The notes under the pieces are model-generated. The model made no database searches, had not been told where the DNA came from, and was given only the letters and a program-made list of their open reading frames with translations. Shown here piece by piece: positions 11,935-22,299 of a stretch of 64,000 nt of DNA; position 1 is the stretch's first letter, and every line of letters starts with the position of its first letter. The stretch lies in assembly GCA_051453625.1 (NCBI GenBank), contig JBOZIK010000001.1:121876672-121940671 (forward strand), in the 5' to 3' direction. Source of the DNA: Welwitschia mirabilis (lineage: Eukaryota; Gnetophyta; Gnetopsida; Welwitschiales). Position numbers and translations under genes: made by a program.

Positions 11935-12740
11935 TCTCATACCATGACTTTGTATTTCTTTGTAAGAGTTTCTTGAGATAATTTATGATCAACTTATTTG
12001 TAGCTTCATCTTGTCCATTTGCTTAATGATAACATGGTATCAAAAAGGAATGTTTTATCCTAAATTTTCTTAGGAAATTTTTCAATTCTGATGATTTAAA
12101 TTATAGACCAGTATCAGTGATAATGACATAAGGTATGTCAAATCTAGCAATGATGTGATCAAGAATGAAATTTTAAATCCTTTTTGATATTGTTTGCCAT
12201 AATGGGACTGCTTTAACACATTTATAAAATTATTTTGTTACAGTAAGAATGAACATATGTTGTTCTGATGAAGCAAGCATAATAGGACTGATTAAATCTA
12301 TACCCCATTTTCTAAAAATCCAAATTGGATCAGAAGAAGAAAGCTCATTAGGTGGTTGATGTATTCTTGATGAAAAAATCTAATAAGTATGACATGTTTT
12401 AACTATCTTAAAATAGTCATTGTTCATTGTTTTCTAGAAATAACTAGACTGTAACACATGACCTAACAGTGATCTTATCCCCTGGTGGAGTCCACATAGT
12501 CTGGCATGGGTTTCTTTTAGGACATAAGTAGCTTCTCTTGATTTTAGGCATCTTAATAGGATACCTTCATTTTACTTCTTATATAATTATCCTTGGATTA
12601 GGGTAAAGCACATTACTTGATCCCTGAAGTTTCACTTCTATGATGAGGAGAAATTTTGGGTAGCCTTTGGTTAGTGAAGTACTCTAGCAAAGTATCATAC
12701 CACTCATCATTTGTTGTAAGATCTTTTATCAATTGACTTA
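11935..12740 (-). pseudogene. Tat element integrase
   Basis: The minus strand (about 12120-12310) reads 'GIDLISPIMLASSEQHMFIL' then 'VPLWQTISKRI' and 'HIIARFDIPYVIITDTGL'. These match the integrase core: first catalytic Asp in GIDLI, second in ITD-TG. Stops interrupt the frame several times. The zinc-binding HHCC part should lie near 12400-12700. The final catalytic Glu region is at or beyond the gap at 11930. The 62-codon frame at 12748-12936 (CELLAVPRNENQFANYLANF) is the linker that follows the second RNase H in Tat polyproteins. Confidence 0.7.
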
Positions 12741-12922
12741 TGTCATCTCATGATAGCTCTAGATAAGTAGTCATTTGATATTCATCAAGGAAATTTTGAC
12801 TAGTGCATATGCATGTGACATACTCTTTAAGGGATGAATCTCTAAAATACATTTGAGCAAAGTTTGCAAGATAATTTGCGAATTGATTTTCATTTCGAGG
12901 AACAGCTAGAAGTTCACATGCC

Positions 12923-13339
12923 TTAAAATAATGCAAGAAGCTTTCTTACTCTTCCAAGATATGCACCTAGGATTCCTGATCTAGCTTCGTACTTGCCTAA
13001 GACTTGNNNNNNNNNNNNNNNNNNNNNNNNNNNNNNNNNNNNNNNNNNNNNNNNNNNNNNNNNNNNNNNNNNNNNNNNNNNNNNNNNNNNNNNNNNNNNN
13101 NNNNNNTACTTGCCTAAGACTTGATTGACAACTAATTGCGAGTCACCAAAAATGATCAATTTCTTGAAACCTGCATGAATAGCAAGCATGATTTCTCTTA
13201 TCAAAGCCTCATATTTAGCAATGGTATTTGTGCAATGAAAATTCAGTATAAAAGAGAATGATAAACCTGTTTTGTTGTTGAAAAAGAAGACTACTCCTGC
13301 AAATCCACCATTTGGGTTTGATGCATCATCGAAAAACAT
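12923..13339 (-). pseudogene. Tat element second RNase H (aRNH)
   Basis: The frame opens with 'MFFDDASNPNGGFAGVVFFF' where Tat elements read 'FDGASN..GGGAG'; the Gly after the catalytic Asp is Asp here. It continues with 'CTNTIAKYEALI' (usual E of IAEYEAL is K) and 'GDSQLVVNQVLGK', carrying the third acidic residue. The Glu-to-Lys change would remove a catalytic acid. A 100-N gap (13007-13106) interrupts it, but the 17 bases on each side are identical, so the coding sequence is probably continuous there. Confidence 0.75.
12990..13123. repeat. Gap of 100 N with 17-bp identical flanks
   Basis: The 17 bases at 12990-13006 recur exactly at 13107-13123. This is a contig-end overlap rather than a real insertion. 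It lies inside the second RNase H frame. Confidence 0.75.
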
Positions 13340-13348
13340 TAATGCATC

Positions 13349-13948
13349 TCAATTCTTTTTCATTTCAACATTATGAATTTCTTCATTAGGGAATTGTTCA
13401 GTTTCACTTGAGGTTTCACCTTTAGCTTTTATTGGTAGATCTACTATTTCTTCGGCTATGCACTTTCCCTTGACATATTTTTGTGATTGGAATTCTAGAT
13501 CAAATTCAGCGAGAATCAATGCCCACTTTGTTAAACATGTGCTACCAATAGAGTATTCAAGTAGATGTTTGAGTAAATTTTGGTTATTAATAACAATTAT
13601 TTTATTTGTCATCATATAATAACGAAAATTTTGTGAAGCGAAAACTAAACTCAAACATGCCTTTTCTACTTCGGTATAATTTCTCTCATATTAATATAGT
13701 ATCCTACTGATGTAATAAATTGGGTGATCTCNNNNNNNNNNNNNNNNNNNNNNNNNNNNNNNNNNNNNNNNNNNNNNNNNNNNNNNNNNNNNNNNNNNNN
13801 NNNNNNNNNNNNNNNNNNNNNNNNNNNNNNNNNNNNNNNNNNNNNNNNNNNNNNNNNNNNNNNNAAAAGCCTTTTGATAATTTTCATCCCACTTGAATTG
13901 GTTGTCTTTCTTAAGTAAATGCATAAATGGTTCACATCGATTTGCCAA
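13349..13948 (-). pseudogene. Tat element first RNase H and RT connection
   Basis: Two minus-strand frames: 13691-13948 (CEPFMHLLKKDNQFKWDENY, the RT thumb/connection, then 'DHPIYYISRILY') and 13349-13654 ('SLVFASQNFRYYMM', 'LTKWALILAEFDLEFQSQ', 'VKGKCIAEEIVDLP'). This is the usual RNase H text of plant gypsy polyproteins (LVFA.QKLRHY; LAKWALLLSEFDI.Y; IKGQALADFLA). A 133-N gap (13732-13864) sits in the middle. Several stops break the joint. Confidence 0.75.
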
Positions 13949-14159
13949 AGTTGAAATAAATTGATGTATTACTTATAGCCTATCTTGAAGACTATGTAAT
14001 TGTTTCAAGTTGCATGGTGATGGCATATCTGTAATTGCCTTGATCTTATTAGGATTAATTTTTATGCCTTGTTTCAATACCATGAATTCTAAGAGTTTTC
14101 TTGGTGGCATACCAAATACACATTTCTTTGGGTTTAGGTGTAAATTATCTTACTTTCAT

Positions 14160-14760
14160 GAGTAGTTGATTGAGGTCATTATGATGATCGGCAATTATCT
14201 TTGACTTAACCACAACATCATCAACGTAGTCTTCCATGTTGCGGTGGATCATATTATGAAAGATATGTGTCATTACATGTTGGTAGATTGCACCAAAATT
14301 CTTTAATCTAAAGGGCATCATAACGTAACAGAAGAGAACTCATGATGTTATAAAAGTTGTTTTGTTCTAGTCTGCAGGATTAATAAAGATCTGATTGTAA
14401 CCTAAGTAACCATCCATGAATAATAAGAGGTTATAACTGGCAGTCTTGTCTACTAGGATTTCGATATTCGATAAAGGATAGTCATCCTTTAAGATAATCT
14501 TGTTTAAATCATGATAATCAATACAAATTCTAATTTGGTCATTCTTCCTTGGAACGACCACCATGTTTGATAACCAATCTAAGTAACCTACTGATCGGAT
14601 AAAATAGGAAGTCAAGAGATGCTCTAGATCTTGTTTCACTACTAATGCAAGGCGAGGATTTAGCTTTCTAATCTTTGTCTCATTGGGGTCGAGTTTGGCT
14701 AGAATAATATTATGCATAACTATTGATTTGTCAATTCCCAGCATATCTTTGTAATGCCAA
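14160..14760 (-). pseudogene. Tat element reverse transcriptase
   Basis: The 125-codon frame 14367-14744 contains 'LVVKQDLEHLL', 'WLSNMVVVPRKNDQIRICID' (the conserved WLANVVLVKK..K.R.CVDY block) and 'LFMDGYLGYNQI' (usual FMDGYSGYNQI). The catalytic YVDD box is intact in 'MEDYVDDVVVKS' (Y-V-D-D codons at 14217-14228) but is separated from the upstream part by a stop just after 14367. So active-site residues survive while the frame does not. Confidence 0.85.
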
Positions 14761-14902
14761 GCAAAGATGTCCTAATTAGAAGATAGCATATTTTCAAGCT
14801 CAGTTTTGGTTTGTTGCAGTAATTAGTCATTAATCTTAAGAGATTTTTCTCCACTGATGGGATCTATGAGGAAGTCATATGTTGTAACATCCTATTGTTT
14901 TG

Positions 14903-15088
14903 CTAGAGATGACTTATGTTTTCTGACTTTACTATTTCATATGCCTTAGAGTTCTCACTTATTTGCTCTTGATTTGAGAAGATACAAGGCTTTCCTATGA
15001 AATCACTATAATTAAAATCGACAAGGTTGCAATCGATGTACCTTTCAATAGGTTTTCCATTAAGGATGAAATGTAGGGGCTTGTTCAA
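14903..15088 (-). pseudogene. Tat element pol linker between protease and RT
   Basis: A 61-codon frame containing 'PLHFILNGKPIERY' and 'VDFNYSDFIGKPCIFSN'. It is in the expected place between protease and RT, where Tat polyproteins have a poorly conserved linker. No catalytic motif is expected here. Confidence 0.5.
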
Positions 15089-15099
15089 TTATCTCCTCA

Positions 15100-15620
15100 T
15101 TGTGATATCCTACAAGTTAAGAGAATGGCATAAGAACAAAAACAACGAGGGAAAAACTAAAAGCAGACATTAAAAAGATGTCAAACTACTTTAATTGAAA
15201 GATTGAAAAACAAAACATAAATAATTTTAGAAGAGACTTTGCTCTTTCTTTTTTTTTTTTTCAAAAGAAAGTTTTGAAACATTACGCTTTGTAAATGTTT
15301 ATGTATAGTGTGATAGGAAGAGGCTTTACTCAGCCATCGAAACCTTGCTTAGGTGGACGAACTTGTTTTGTATAAGGTACTTTGATCGTCATGAGATTTG
15401 TCCTTTGTGTTTTAACTAGATAAATGAACTAGCATGTTATTATTGTCTTTTTTTTTTGTCTTTTTTTTTAGTATAGTTTTTATAAATACAATATGTACAT
15501 GTTTTTGTTTTTATGTTTTAATTTTTTCTTTTTTTTGTATGTGATTTTTTTGAGTTTTTTTTTTCTTTTAGTTGTGAATAAAGGTTTCCCCCCTCTTTTT
15601 TAGTGTTTTTGAGAGCTTTA
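15100..15620. other. Non-coding T-rich segment inside pol
   Basis: Long T runs (for example 15249-15261, 15449-15471, 15552-15563) and many stops in all frames lie between the protease and the RT linker. In an intact Tat element this position should be coding. It may be a small insertion or a spacer; I see no inverted ends or target duplication. Confidence 0.45.
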
Positions 15621-15622
15621 AA

Positions 15623-16703
15623 TCATGAGCTAATTGGAAAATCATCTAACAGGAATGGAATCCATCCTATATCTAAAATCTGAGTGTCAGAAATAGGTGA
15701 GACCTTCATTTTATATGGGTCCACTGGATCATGTTCGNNNNNNNNNNNNNNNNNNNNNNNNNNNNNNNNNNNNNNNNNNNNNNNNNNNNNNNNNNNNNNN
15801 NNNNNNNNNNNNNNNNNNNNNNNNNNNNNNNNNNNNNNNNNNNNNNNNNNNNNNNNNNNNNNNNNNNNNNNNNNNNNNNNNNNNNNNNNNNNNNNNNNNN
15901 NNNNNNNNNNNNNNNNNNNNNNNNNNNNNNNNNNNNNNNNNNNNNNNNNNNNNNNNNNNNNNNNNNNNNNNNNNNNNNNNNNNNNNNNNNNNNNNNNNNN
16001 NNNNNNNNNNNNNNNNNNNNNNNNNNNNNNNNNNNNNNNNNNNNNNNNNNNNNNNNNNNNNNNNNNNNNNNNNNNNNNNNNNNNNNNNNNNNNNNNNNNN
16101 NNNNNNNNNNNNNNNNNNNNNNNNNNNNNNNNNNNNNNNNNNNNNNNNNNNNNNNNNNNNNNNNNNNNNNNNNNNNNNNNNNNNNNNNNNNNNNNNNNNN
16201 NNNNNNNNNNNNNNNNNNNNNNNNNNNNNNNNNNNNNNNNNNNNNNNNNNNNNNNNNNNNNNNNNNNNNNNNNNNNNNNNNNNNNNNNNNNNNNNNNNNN
16301 NNNNNNNNNNNNNNNNNNNNNNNNNNNNNNNNNNNNNNNNNNNNNNNNNNNNNNNNNNNNNNNNNNNNNNNNNNNNNNNNNNNNNNCCCCCATGTTCATT
16401 ATCCAAGGATGTCGTAGTAGCAAATTAAATGCTACTGCATTATTGATTACATGGAATTCAGTGTCATTGACCTTTTGAGCTACTTCAATAGGTAAAGTAA
16501 CTGTCCCTTTTTGATTTGTCCTTACAGTCATTAAATCCTCTAATCATCATGCCTTTCTTTGCATTTAAGAGATGATCCATTTTGAGCTTCTCAAGGTATG
16601 ATGAATCTATCACATTTAGTTTGGCTCCATAATCAATAAAATCTCTACTTACTTTGGTGGACCTGATGTTTACAGATATGTAAGGTAGTTCAGTAACAAT
16701 CAT
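15623..16703 (-). pseudogene. Tat element aspartic protease
   Basis: The frame at 16485-16703 has 'VSRDFIDYGAKLNVI', corresponding to the active site D-[ST]-G-A-x-x-N. Here Ser/Thr is Tyr, which should impair the enzyme. The neighbouring frame continues with 'FHVINNAVAFNLLLRHPWI' (usual F.V......YN.ILGRPW), which closes the protease fold. A 649-N gap (15738-16386) then follows. After it comes 'DPYKMKVSPISDTQILDIGW', probably the C-terminal linker. Confidence 0.75.
15738..16386. other. Assembly gap, 649 N
   Basis: Unsequenced, inside the pol gene of the Tat element just after the protease. All frames crossing it are artefacts. Confidence 0.95.
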
Positions 16704-16752
16704 CTTCTTAGGAGTTATAGAAATCTCATGATGTGAGAAGTGAATTGTTTCT

Positions 16753-17460
16753 TCATTTCCGTCTCTCTTTTGGACATGTACCTACTTTCCTTATGTGGTT
16801 GATTTTATTGAGAGATGCTTTTAAACTCAAATGCTCCTCACATATTCTTTCAAATGCAAGTCTATTGGGCTCAGAGTTTTCAATGAGTAAGGTCAAATAA
16901 TGATATGCCTCCTCTACTTTAGAGGCAAGCGTGTGTATTGGTATTCGTAATTGTGGGATAAGATGAGTTTGAGAATATTCTGCTCGAACCATTGCTTCTA
17001 ATTTTTCCTTGTTATCTTGAATAACTTATTTTAGTGGTTTTTCATGTGGATCTTGGATTACTAGAATTGCACAGGGACTATCATCATTTTGAAATACTAC
17101 ATTTTGTGGTGATTGTGATGTAGGAGGTTGAGCAGGAAAGGGGTTCTTCTAAATCTCAAGTTGTTCATTTGCAGCTGCTAAGATAGTGTCGAATTTTACA
17201 TCCTTATTTTTAATGATGTCTTGGATAATGTATTTTAAGTTGAAATAATTATTAGTATGATGTCCTCAAACTCAATGGTACTCACAATACTTGGACTCAT
17301 CATACCCTCTTGGTTTAGGTGCATTTAGGTTCCTTTACCTAATTTGAGGCAATTGGATTACCCCCTTTTCTAATAACATTAAGAGGATTTGTCTCATTGG
17401 AATATTTAATTTTATGAAACTCCTTCTAGGTCAAAAAATTGTGGTTTAATTTTGAGGCCT
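16753..17460 (-). pseudogene. Tat element gag C-terminal part and gag-pol linker
   Basis: The frame at 16753-16992 (VRAEYSQTHLIPQLRIPIHT) is hydrophilic and helical-looking, in the position between gag and protease. No zinc knuckle could be seen. Plus-strand 17161-17360 read backwards shows further gag-like text with stops. Confidence 0.4.
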
Positions 17461-17713
17461 ATTTTTTGCCTTGATTTTGAGGTGTATGTGCCTGTTGTTG
17501 AGGTTGTGGTGACAGNNNNNNNNNNNNNNNNNNNNNNNNNNNNNNNNNNNNNNNNNNNNNNNNNNNNNNNNNNNNNNNNNNNNNNNNNNNNNNNNNNNNN
17601 NNNNNNNNNNNNNNNAGGTGTATGTGCCTGTTGTTGAGGTTGTGGTGACAGTAGCGGTTGCATTTGTCTTGGTGAAGGGTAGAATGGTTGATGGTAAGTC
17701 GGTTGAGGAGCAA
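17412..17713 (-). pseudogene. Tat element Pro/Gln-rich gag linker
   Basis: The minus strand reads 'LSPQPQQQAHTPQNQGKK', a low-complexity Gln/Pro/Thr-rich linker typical of the end of plant gag proteins. It is copied on both sides of the 17516-17615 gap, an assembly effect (36 identical bases at 17480-17515 and 17616-17651). Confidence 0.45.
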
Positions 17714-18192
17714 AAGCTTATGGAAAAAAAGGGGCTTAAGGTGCCATTGACATCGTCATTAGGTTGCTCATCGGTTGGGGCAGGTAAATTAGTCGAATTA
17801 GTTGATTGATGATAGCAACATTCTTTGGGGTGTTACTTCTAGTATTGTTATTATCCCTTTTGGATGGTTCCCTNNNNNNNNNNNNNNNNNNNNNNNNNNN
17901 NNNNNNNNNNNNNNNNNNNNNNNNNNNNNNNNNNNNNNNNNNNNNNNNNNNNNNNNNNNNNNNNNNNNNNNNNCGGTTGCATTTGTCTTGGTGAAGAGTA
18001 GAATGGTTGATGGTAAGTCGGTTGAGGAGCAAAAGCTTATGGAAAAAAAGGGGCTTGAGGTGCCATTGACATCGTCATTAGGTTGCTCATCGGTTGGGGT
18101 AGGTAAATTAGTCGAATTAGTTGATTGATGACAGCAACATTCTTTGGGGTGTTACTTCTAGTATTGTTATTATCCCTTTTGGATGGTTCCCT
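17655..18192. repeat. 219-bp direct duplication flanking a 100-N gap
   Basis: 17655-17873 and 17974-18192 align without any indel over 219 bp and differ at four positions, all transitions. The second copy starts exactly at the gap edge and the first copy ends exactly at the other gap edge. This is best explained as two overlapping contigs, or two haplotypes, placed end to end rather than a tandem duplication in the genome. Confidence 0.85.
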
Positions 18193-18299
18193 TTGGGATG
18201 TATTACCATATTTTATGGCTTCATTCTATTCTCCTACAACTTCAATCCTTTTTGCTAGGTGACAGCTTGTTCGAAGGTTTTAAACAACTTTATTTTGAG

Positions 18300-18720
18300 A
18301 TGTTCTAAAATATATGGAATGCAAGACTTAGCAAAGAACTATGTCATATCAGAGTATGCAATGGAGGTTTCCAGTTGTAGGGCAATGATCCTCCATTGTC
18401 GTGCATAAGCTTGTACCATTTCATTGAATTATTGCTTCATCATGATCAAAGAGTCTAACATAACTCATTTTGTGATATTAATGGAATAGCGTTGAACAAA
18501 CATTTCAAGTAATTGTTTTAAACTTCTAATCGAATGAGTTGGTATCCTATGGTACCATTCGAGAGCTTCTTGTTTCAAAGATTGATAAAATAGGTGGCAG
18601 ACTATGTTTAGTTCGATGTTGTACATATGACATGCATGTTTGAGGTTTCTTACATGTATGATGGGGTCTTTTACACCTGTAAATTTCTCAAAGTCAGGCA
18701 TTTCACTAGGTGATGTGATT
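18300..18720 (-). pseudogene. Tat element gag (Retrotrans_gag domain)
   Basis: The 78-codon frame 18465-18701 begins 'MPDFEKFTGVKDPIIHVRN' (usual MP.FEKFDG..DP..HL) and continues with 'LFYQSLKQEALEWYHRIP' and 'LLEMFVQRYSINI'. These are the Retrotrans_gag signature (F..SL.G.A..WY..L; F..F...Y). Gag forms the virus-like particle core of the retrotransposon. Upstream text 'DTLIHPSVPRKI' is in frame with it. A stop separates it from the gag N-terminus. Confidence 0.75.
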
Positions 18721-18766
18721 TTTCTAGGAACAGAGGGGTGAATTAGGGTATCAGTAAAGTCAAAAT

Positions 18767-19010
18767 ATAAATAGTTTTTCTTGTTTTAGAGACCTTGTTT
18801 CAGGTCGTTAATAGCTTCCCAAATGGTTATCAAATTAGNNNNNNNNNNNNNNNNNNNNNNNNNNNNNNNNNNNNNNNNNNNNNNNNNNNNNNNNNNNNNN
18901 NNNNNNNNNNNNNNNNNNNNNNNNNNNNNNNNNNNNNNATAAATAGTTTTTCTTGTTTTAGAGACCTTGTTTCAGGTTGTTAATAGCTTCCCAAATGGTT
19001 ATCAAATTAG
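18767..19010. repeat. 72-bp direct duplication flanking a 100-N gap
   Basis: 18767-18838 and 18939-19010 are identical except for one C/T transition, and both abut the gap 18839-18938. The interpretation is the same as for the 219-bp case: overlapping contig ends or haplotypes not merged. Confidence 0.85.
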
Positions 19011-19232
19011 GTTGATCAAGAGTTTTGTTTTCAGCTTGCCTATTTCTAGGTGCTTCTTCTCCATGTATGGAGTATTCAAACAAGCTATCATCGTCAGCGG
19101 CCTGTTTCTTTAGGCCTTGTACTTGTGGTTGTTGTTGAATTTCGTGGTTTTCTTCATAACCCCATTCATTGATGAACTCTTTATTATTACTTTTTTCATA
19201 AAGGAGTTCATTCTGACGAGCTTGACTCCCTT
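18960..19232 (-). pseudogene. Tat element gag N-terminal part
   Basis: The minus strand reads open from the gap edge at 19232 down to about 18965: 'SQARQNELLYEKSNNKEFIN', then 'QQQPQVQG', then 'DQPNLITIWEAIN', then a stop. It is polar and Gln-rich, as gag N-termini of Tat elements usually are. The start codon lies in the gap. Confidence 0.5.
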
Positions 19233-20056
19233 NNNNNNNNNNNNNNNNNNNNNNNNNNNNNNNNNNNNNNNNNNNNNNNNNNNNNNNNNNNNNNNNNNNN
19301 NNNNNNNNNNNNNNNNNNNNNNNNNNNNNNNNNNNNNNNNNNNNNNNNNNNNNNNNNNNNNNNNNNNNNNNNNNNNNNNNNNNNNNNNNNNNNNNNNNNN
19401 NNNNNNNNNNNNNNNNNNNNNNNNNNNNNNNNNNNNNNNNNNNNNNNNNNNNNNNNNNNNNNNNNNNNNNNNNNNNNNNNNNNNNNNNNNNNNNNNNNNN
19501 NNNNNNNNNNNNNNNNNNNNNNNNNNNNNNNNNNNNNNNNNNNNNNNNNNNNNNNNNNNNNNNNNNNNNNNNNNNNNNNNNNNNNNNNNNNNNNNNNNNN
19601 NNNNNNNNNNNNNNNNNNNNNNNNNNNNNNNNNNNNNNNNNNNNNNNNNNNNNNNNNNNNNNNNNNNNNNNNNNNNNNNNNNNNNNNNNNNNNNNNNNNN
19701 NNNNNNNNNNNNNNNNNNNNNNNNNNNNNNNNNNNNNNNNNNNNNNNNNNNNNNNNNNNNNNNNNNNNNNNNNNNNNNNNNNNNNNNNNNNNNNNNNNNN
19801 NNNNNNNNNNNNNNNNNNNNNNNNNNNNNNNNNNNNNNNNNNNNNNNNNNNNNNNNNNNNNNNNNNNNNNNNNNNNNNNNNNNNNNNNNNNNNNNNNNNN
19901 NNNNNNNNNNNNNNNNNNNNNNNNNNNNNNNNNNNNNNNNNNNNNNNNNNNNNNNNNNNNNNNNNNNNNNNNNNNNNNNNNNNNNNNNNNNNNNNNNNNN
20001 NNNNNNNNNNNNNNNNNNNNNNNNNNNNNNNNNNNNNNNNNNNNNNNNNNNNNNNN
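19233..20056. other. Assembly gap, 824 N
   Basis: Unsequenced. It lies between the gag N-terminus and the LTR-like segment of the Tat element, so it probably covers the leader, primer binding site and part of the LTR. Confidence 0.95.
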
Positions 20057-20760
20057 ATTTTTTCAGAATCTAAAAATGTTTGTGATTTTTATTTTTCATT
20101 TTTAAGAGAAATTTCAAAATTAAAAATAAAAGAAAGAAATTCTTTTTTTGTAAATAGAAGACTAATCCTAATTAATAGCTTTAAATGAACACTCTTACCT
20201 ATTAAAAAAAACAAAAAATATTGCCTAAGTTTTTTTTTTAATTCTTTTTTTCAAACCTATAACTAAAAAGAGGGGAAAAAAACTATTTGAATGAGACCTT
20301 TCTTGTTTTTTTCTTAAAACAATGCCTTTTAAAAGTAAATTAAAAATAATAATTAAAAAAATTGAAATAGCCCTTTGTTGGTTTTTCCCCTAAGAAAAGC
20401 CTCCTTTTTTTTAAAAAAAACAAAAATAAAGATCAAAATAAAAATAAAAATAAAAGGAATAAATTAAAGGAAAAAAACCTAGGACTGCGCTACTGTGTCT
20501 CCACTCTGCCTCTCCGTGCTCTATTTGCATTTTTCTTCGGTCGCCTCTCTGTGTTTCTTCCTATGCGTTCCTTGTTTTTTTTGGCTCTCCCGTCCTTCCA
20601 CTATGCCTTGCTTTTTTTTTCCCCCTATTTTTTCCCCACGTTTCTTTTTATAGGATGCGCTTGTGGGTGGCGCCTCCTTTTCTGGCACCGCCCTCTATCA
20701 CCGCCCCTTCTTGGGGTGTGCAACGCGTTTACAGTAGTTACATATGTAGTTTTAGCCTAA
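20057..20760 (-). mobile_element. LTR-like segment of the Tat element
   Basis: On the minus strand: a GC- and CpG-rich block (about 20640-20730), then a TATA box (20652-20644), then an A-rich and CT-rich tail. That order is U3-TATA-R/U5 for an element transcribed leftwards into gag, so this is most likely its 5' LTR. Terminal TG/CA and a second LTR were not found, so the borders are nominal. Confidence 0.45.
20644..20652 (-). promoter_or_regulatory. TATA box, Tat LTR
   Basis: TATAAAAAG on the minus strand, just downstream of a GC-rich block and pointing toward gag. The match and position suit an LTR promoter. Confidence 0.5.
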
Positions 20761-22211
20761 GGATCCAGTGGTAGAATAGACAAGATCCAACACAAGTGCG
20801 AGTAGTGACCTAAGCGAATGGTATAGATGCTCCTTATTCATTGACTTGAATGCCATTTAGGTAAACTGCCATTACCAAATATACAGTTGTGACTTAGTCC
20901 TATGTCACATTGCCAGAGCATTTAGGTTAGTATTCTTTGTTATATGCTATAACCTTAGGGGTACCACCACCTCACTGGCACTAGATTTATATGGGTTTTA
21001 TTCATTCTTATATAAGCCCTTTAGGTTTACACAAGTATTCATATAATTTAGAGATTAGATATAATGATATGATGTACTTAGTTTCTTGTACATCACTCAT
21101 TTCTTTGTAGTTCCTATTTTATTTTAATTATTTTGCAAGAACATTCCATTATGCATGTTCCAGCGTTATAGCATACCAATTATAATAAGTGGTGTTAGAG
21201 CTATACCATTTATAACACTTATTAGAGGGAGAGATGTTGAAATAGAAACTTTTAGTAATCGTACCTCCCCTAAGAAGCATAAACCCCATAGTTGCCTAAA
21301 TGAAGGACTTGATTATTCCTACTGCCTCATAGAATTTATGATATCAAGTAGGGAATCCAAAAGTTCAAACCCACTTAACTGGTAAGTGGAAGATGAGTGT
21401 CTCATCAATTGAACTACCACCTCACTAGCCTCATGCTTTACTAATTCTTTTTTTTTTAGTTTAATTTATTAATATTATTTACATGAGAAAACTTTTCTAT
21501 AATTTTATTTATATCTCATAGGCAAAGATAGTTTATATGTCTTAATTATTTATGTTGAATCTAGTATGATAATTCAACCATTATAAGTAAAATGTAAAAC
21601 ATTTTTAGTAGAATAAAATAAGTGCATGTCATTAAGATTTTCCTTAGTTCTCATTGCTTTAAGGCAATCTATGCTATGATATAAGCAGCAAAGTTTTTAT
21701 TATGATATACATTGAATATGGTATAACATCATATTTTTGGTAATTGATACTTCATTCAAAATTGTAATAAATTTTAAGAGAATAATTTATGTTATTCATG
21801 ATCACATGTTCTATATTGAAATTTACTTTTGTTATTTTGATCCCTTAAAGTTATGGCTGGATTGTCACTAACCATCATCTATGTATATGTATCATATGAT
21901 ATTCAAAAATAATTCTTTATAACAATTTATACATTTAAAGATGTCAAGATCAATATATCAAAATAAGAATAAACACTTCTATTATTAAACTCAATTACAT
22001 TTACATCATTAATGCATAAGAAATCAATAACAAAATTTTTAATATAATTATTATTATTATCTTCTTCTATTTATATGAGATAGATCTTAAAGTACATGGC
22101 ATTCCTCCTTACTGTGCCTTCTTTATCCTCTATTTCTTTACTTATTCCTTCATCCTTTATTTACAATTTCAAGGGTTTTTCTAGAAATTTTTTATTAGAC
22201 AAGCATGGGGG

Positions 22212-22214
<3 letters not shown>
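20761..22214. other. Unassigned sequence with retroelement-like signals
   Basis: No gene recognised. At 21190-21201 TGGTGTTAGAGC resembles the initiator tRNA-Met primer binding site TGGTATCAGAGC of plant LTR elements, on the plus strand. The short motif 'accaccacctcact' (about 20962) recurs in altered form at about 21412. A tRNA-like patch is listed separately. The 76-codon frame at 21155-21385 has no domain. Confidence 0.35.
21345..21420 (-). repeat. Possible tRNA-derived SINE fragment
   Basis: The minus strand has TAGTTCAATTG (21416-21406), which fits the RNA polymerase III A box, and GGTTTGAACTT (21371-21361), which looks like a B box with CpG and last-C losses. The spacing of about 45 bases is tRNA-like. 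No cloverleaf, 3' tail or target duplication is evident, so a SINE head or a tRNA-like relic is only a suggestion. Confidence 0.3.

Positions 22215-22275
<61 letters not shown>
22215..22275. repeat. (GA)n microsatellite
   Basis: About 30 uninterrupted AG/GA units, followed by imperfect 'agagag' to about 22298. The Arg/Glu frame over it is an artefact. Confidence 0.95.
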
Positions 22276-22277
<2 letters not shown>

Positions 22278-22299
22278 TATATAGAGAGATCTAGAGAGA

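Larger units (their letters stand above)
11930..20760 (-). mobile_element. Tat-type Ty3/gypsy retrotransposon, degraded
   Basis: Reading the minus strand from 20.7 kb down: LTR-like CpG-rich segment with TATA box, gap, gag N-terminus, Retrotrans_gag domain, Pro/Gln-rich linker, aspartic protease, RT with intact YVDD, RNase H, a second RNase H, and integrase. A second RNase H between the first one and integrase is characteristic of the Tat lineage. Coding frames are long for this window but broken by stops, so this is one of the younger elements. The 3' LTR is not visible; it may lie in the 11600-11929 gap or be lost. Five N gaps and two gap-edge duplications fall inside gag and pol. Confidence 0.8.

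Noticed and set aside
15684-16478. Long ORFs through 15738-16386, and similar ones at 11551-11992, 19117-20073 and 24906-25514
   Set aside because: They are almost entirely N and exist only because gaps contain no stops.
17655-18192. True tandem gene or domain duplication
   Set aside because: Both copies end exactly at the edges of a default-size gap, which points to unmerged contig ends.
22096-22284. Arg/Glu-rich 62-codon ORF
   Set aside because: Its C-terminal half is the GA microsatellite and the rest has no domain.
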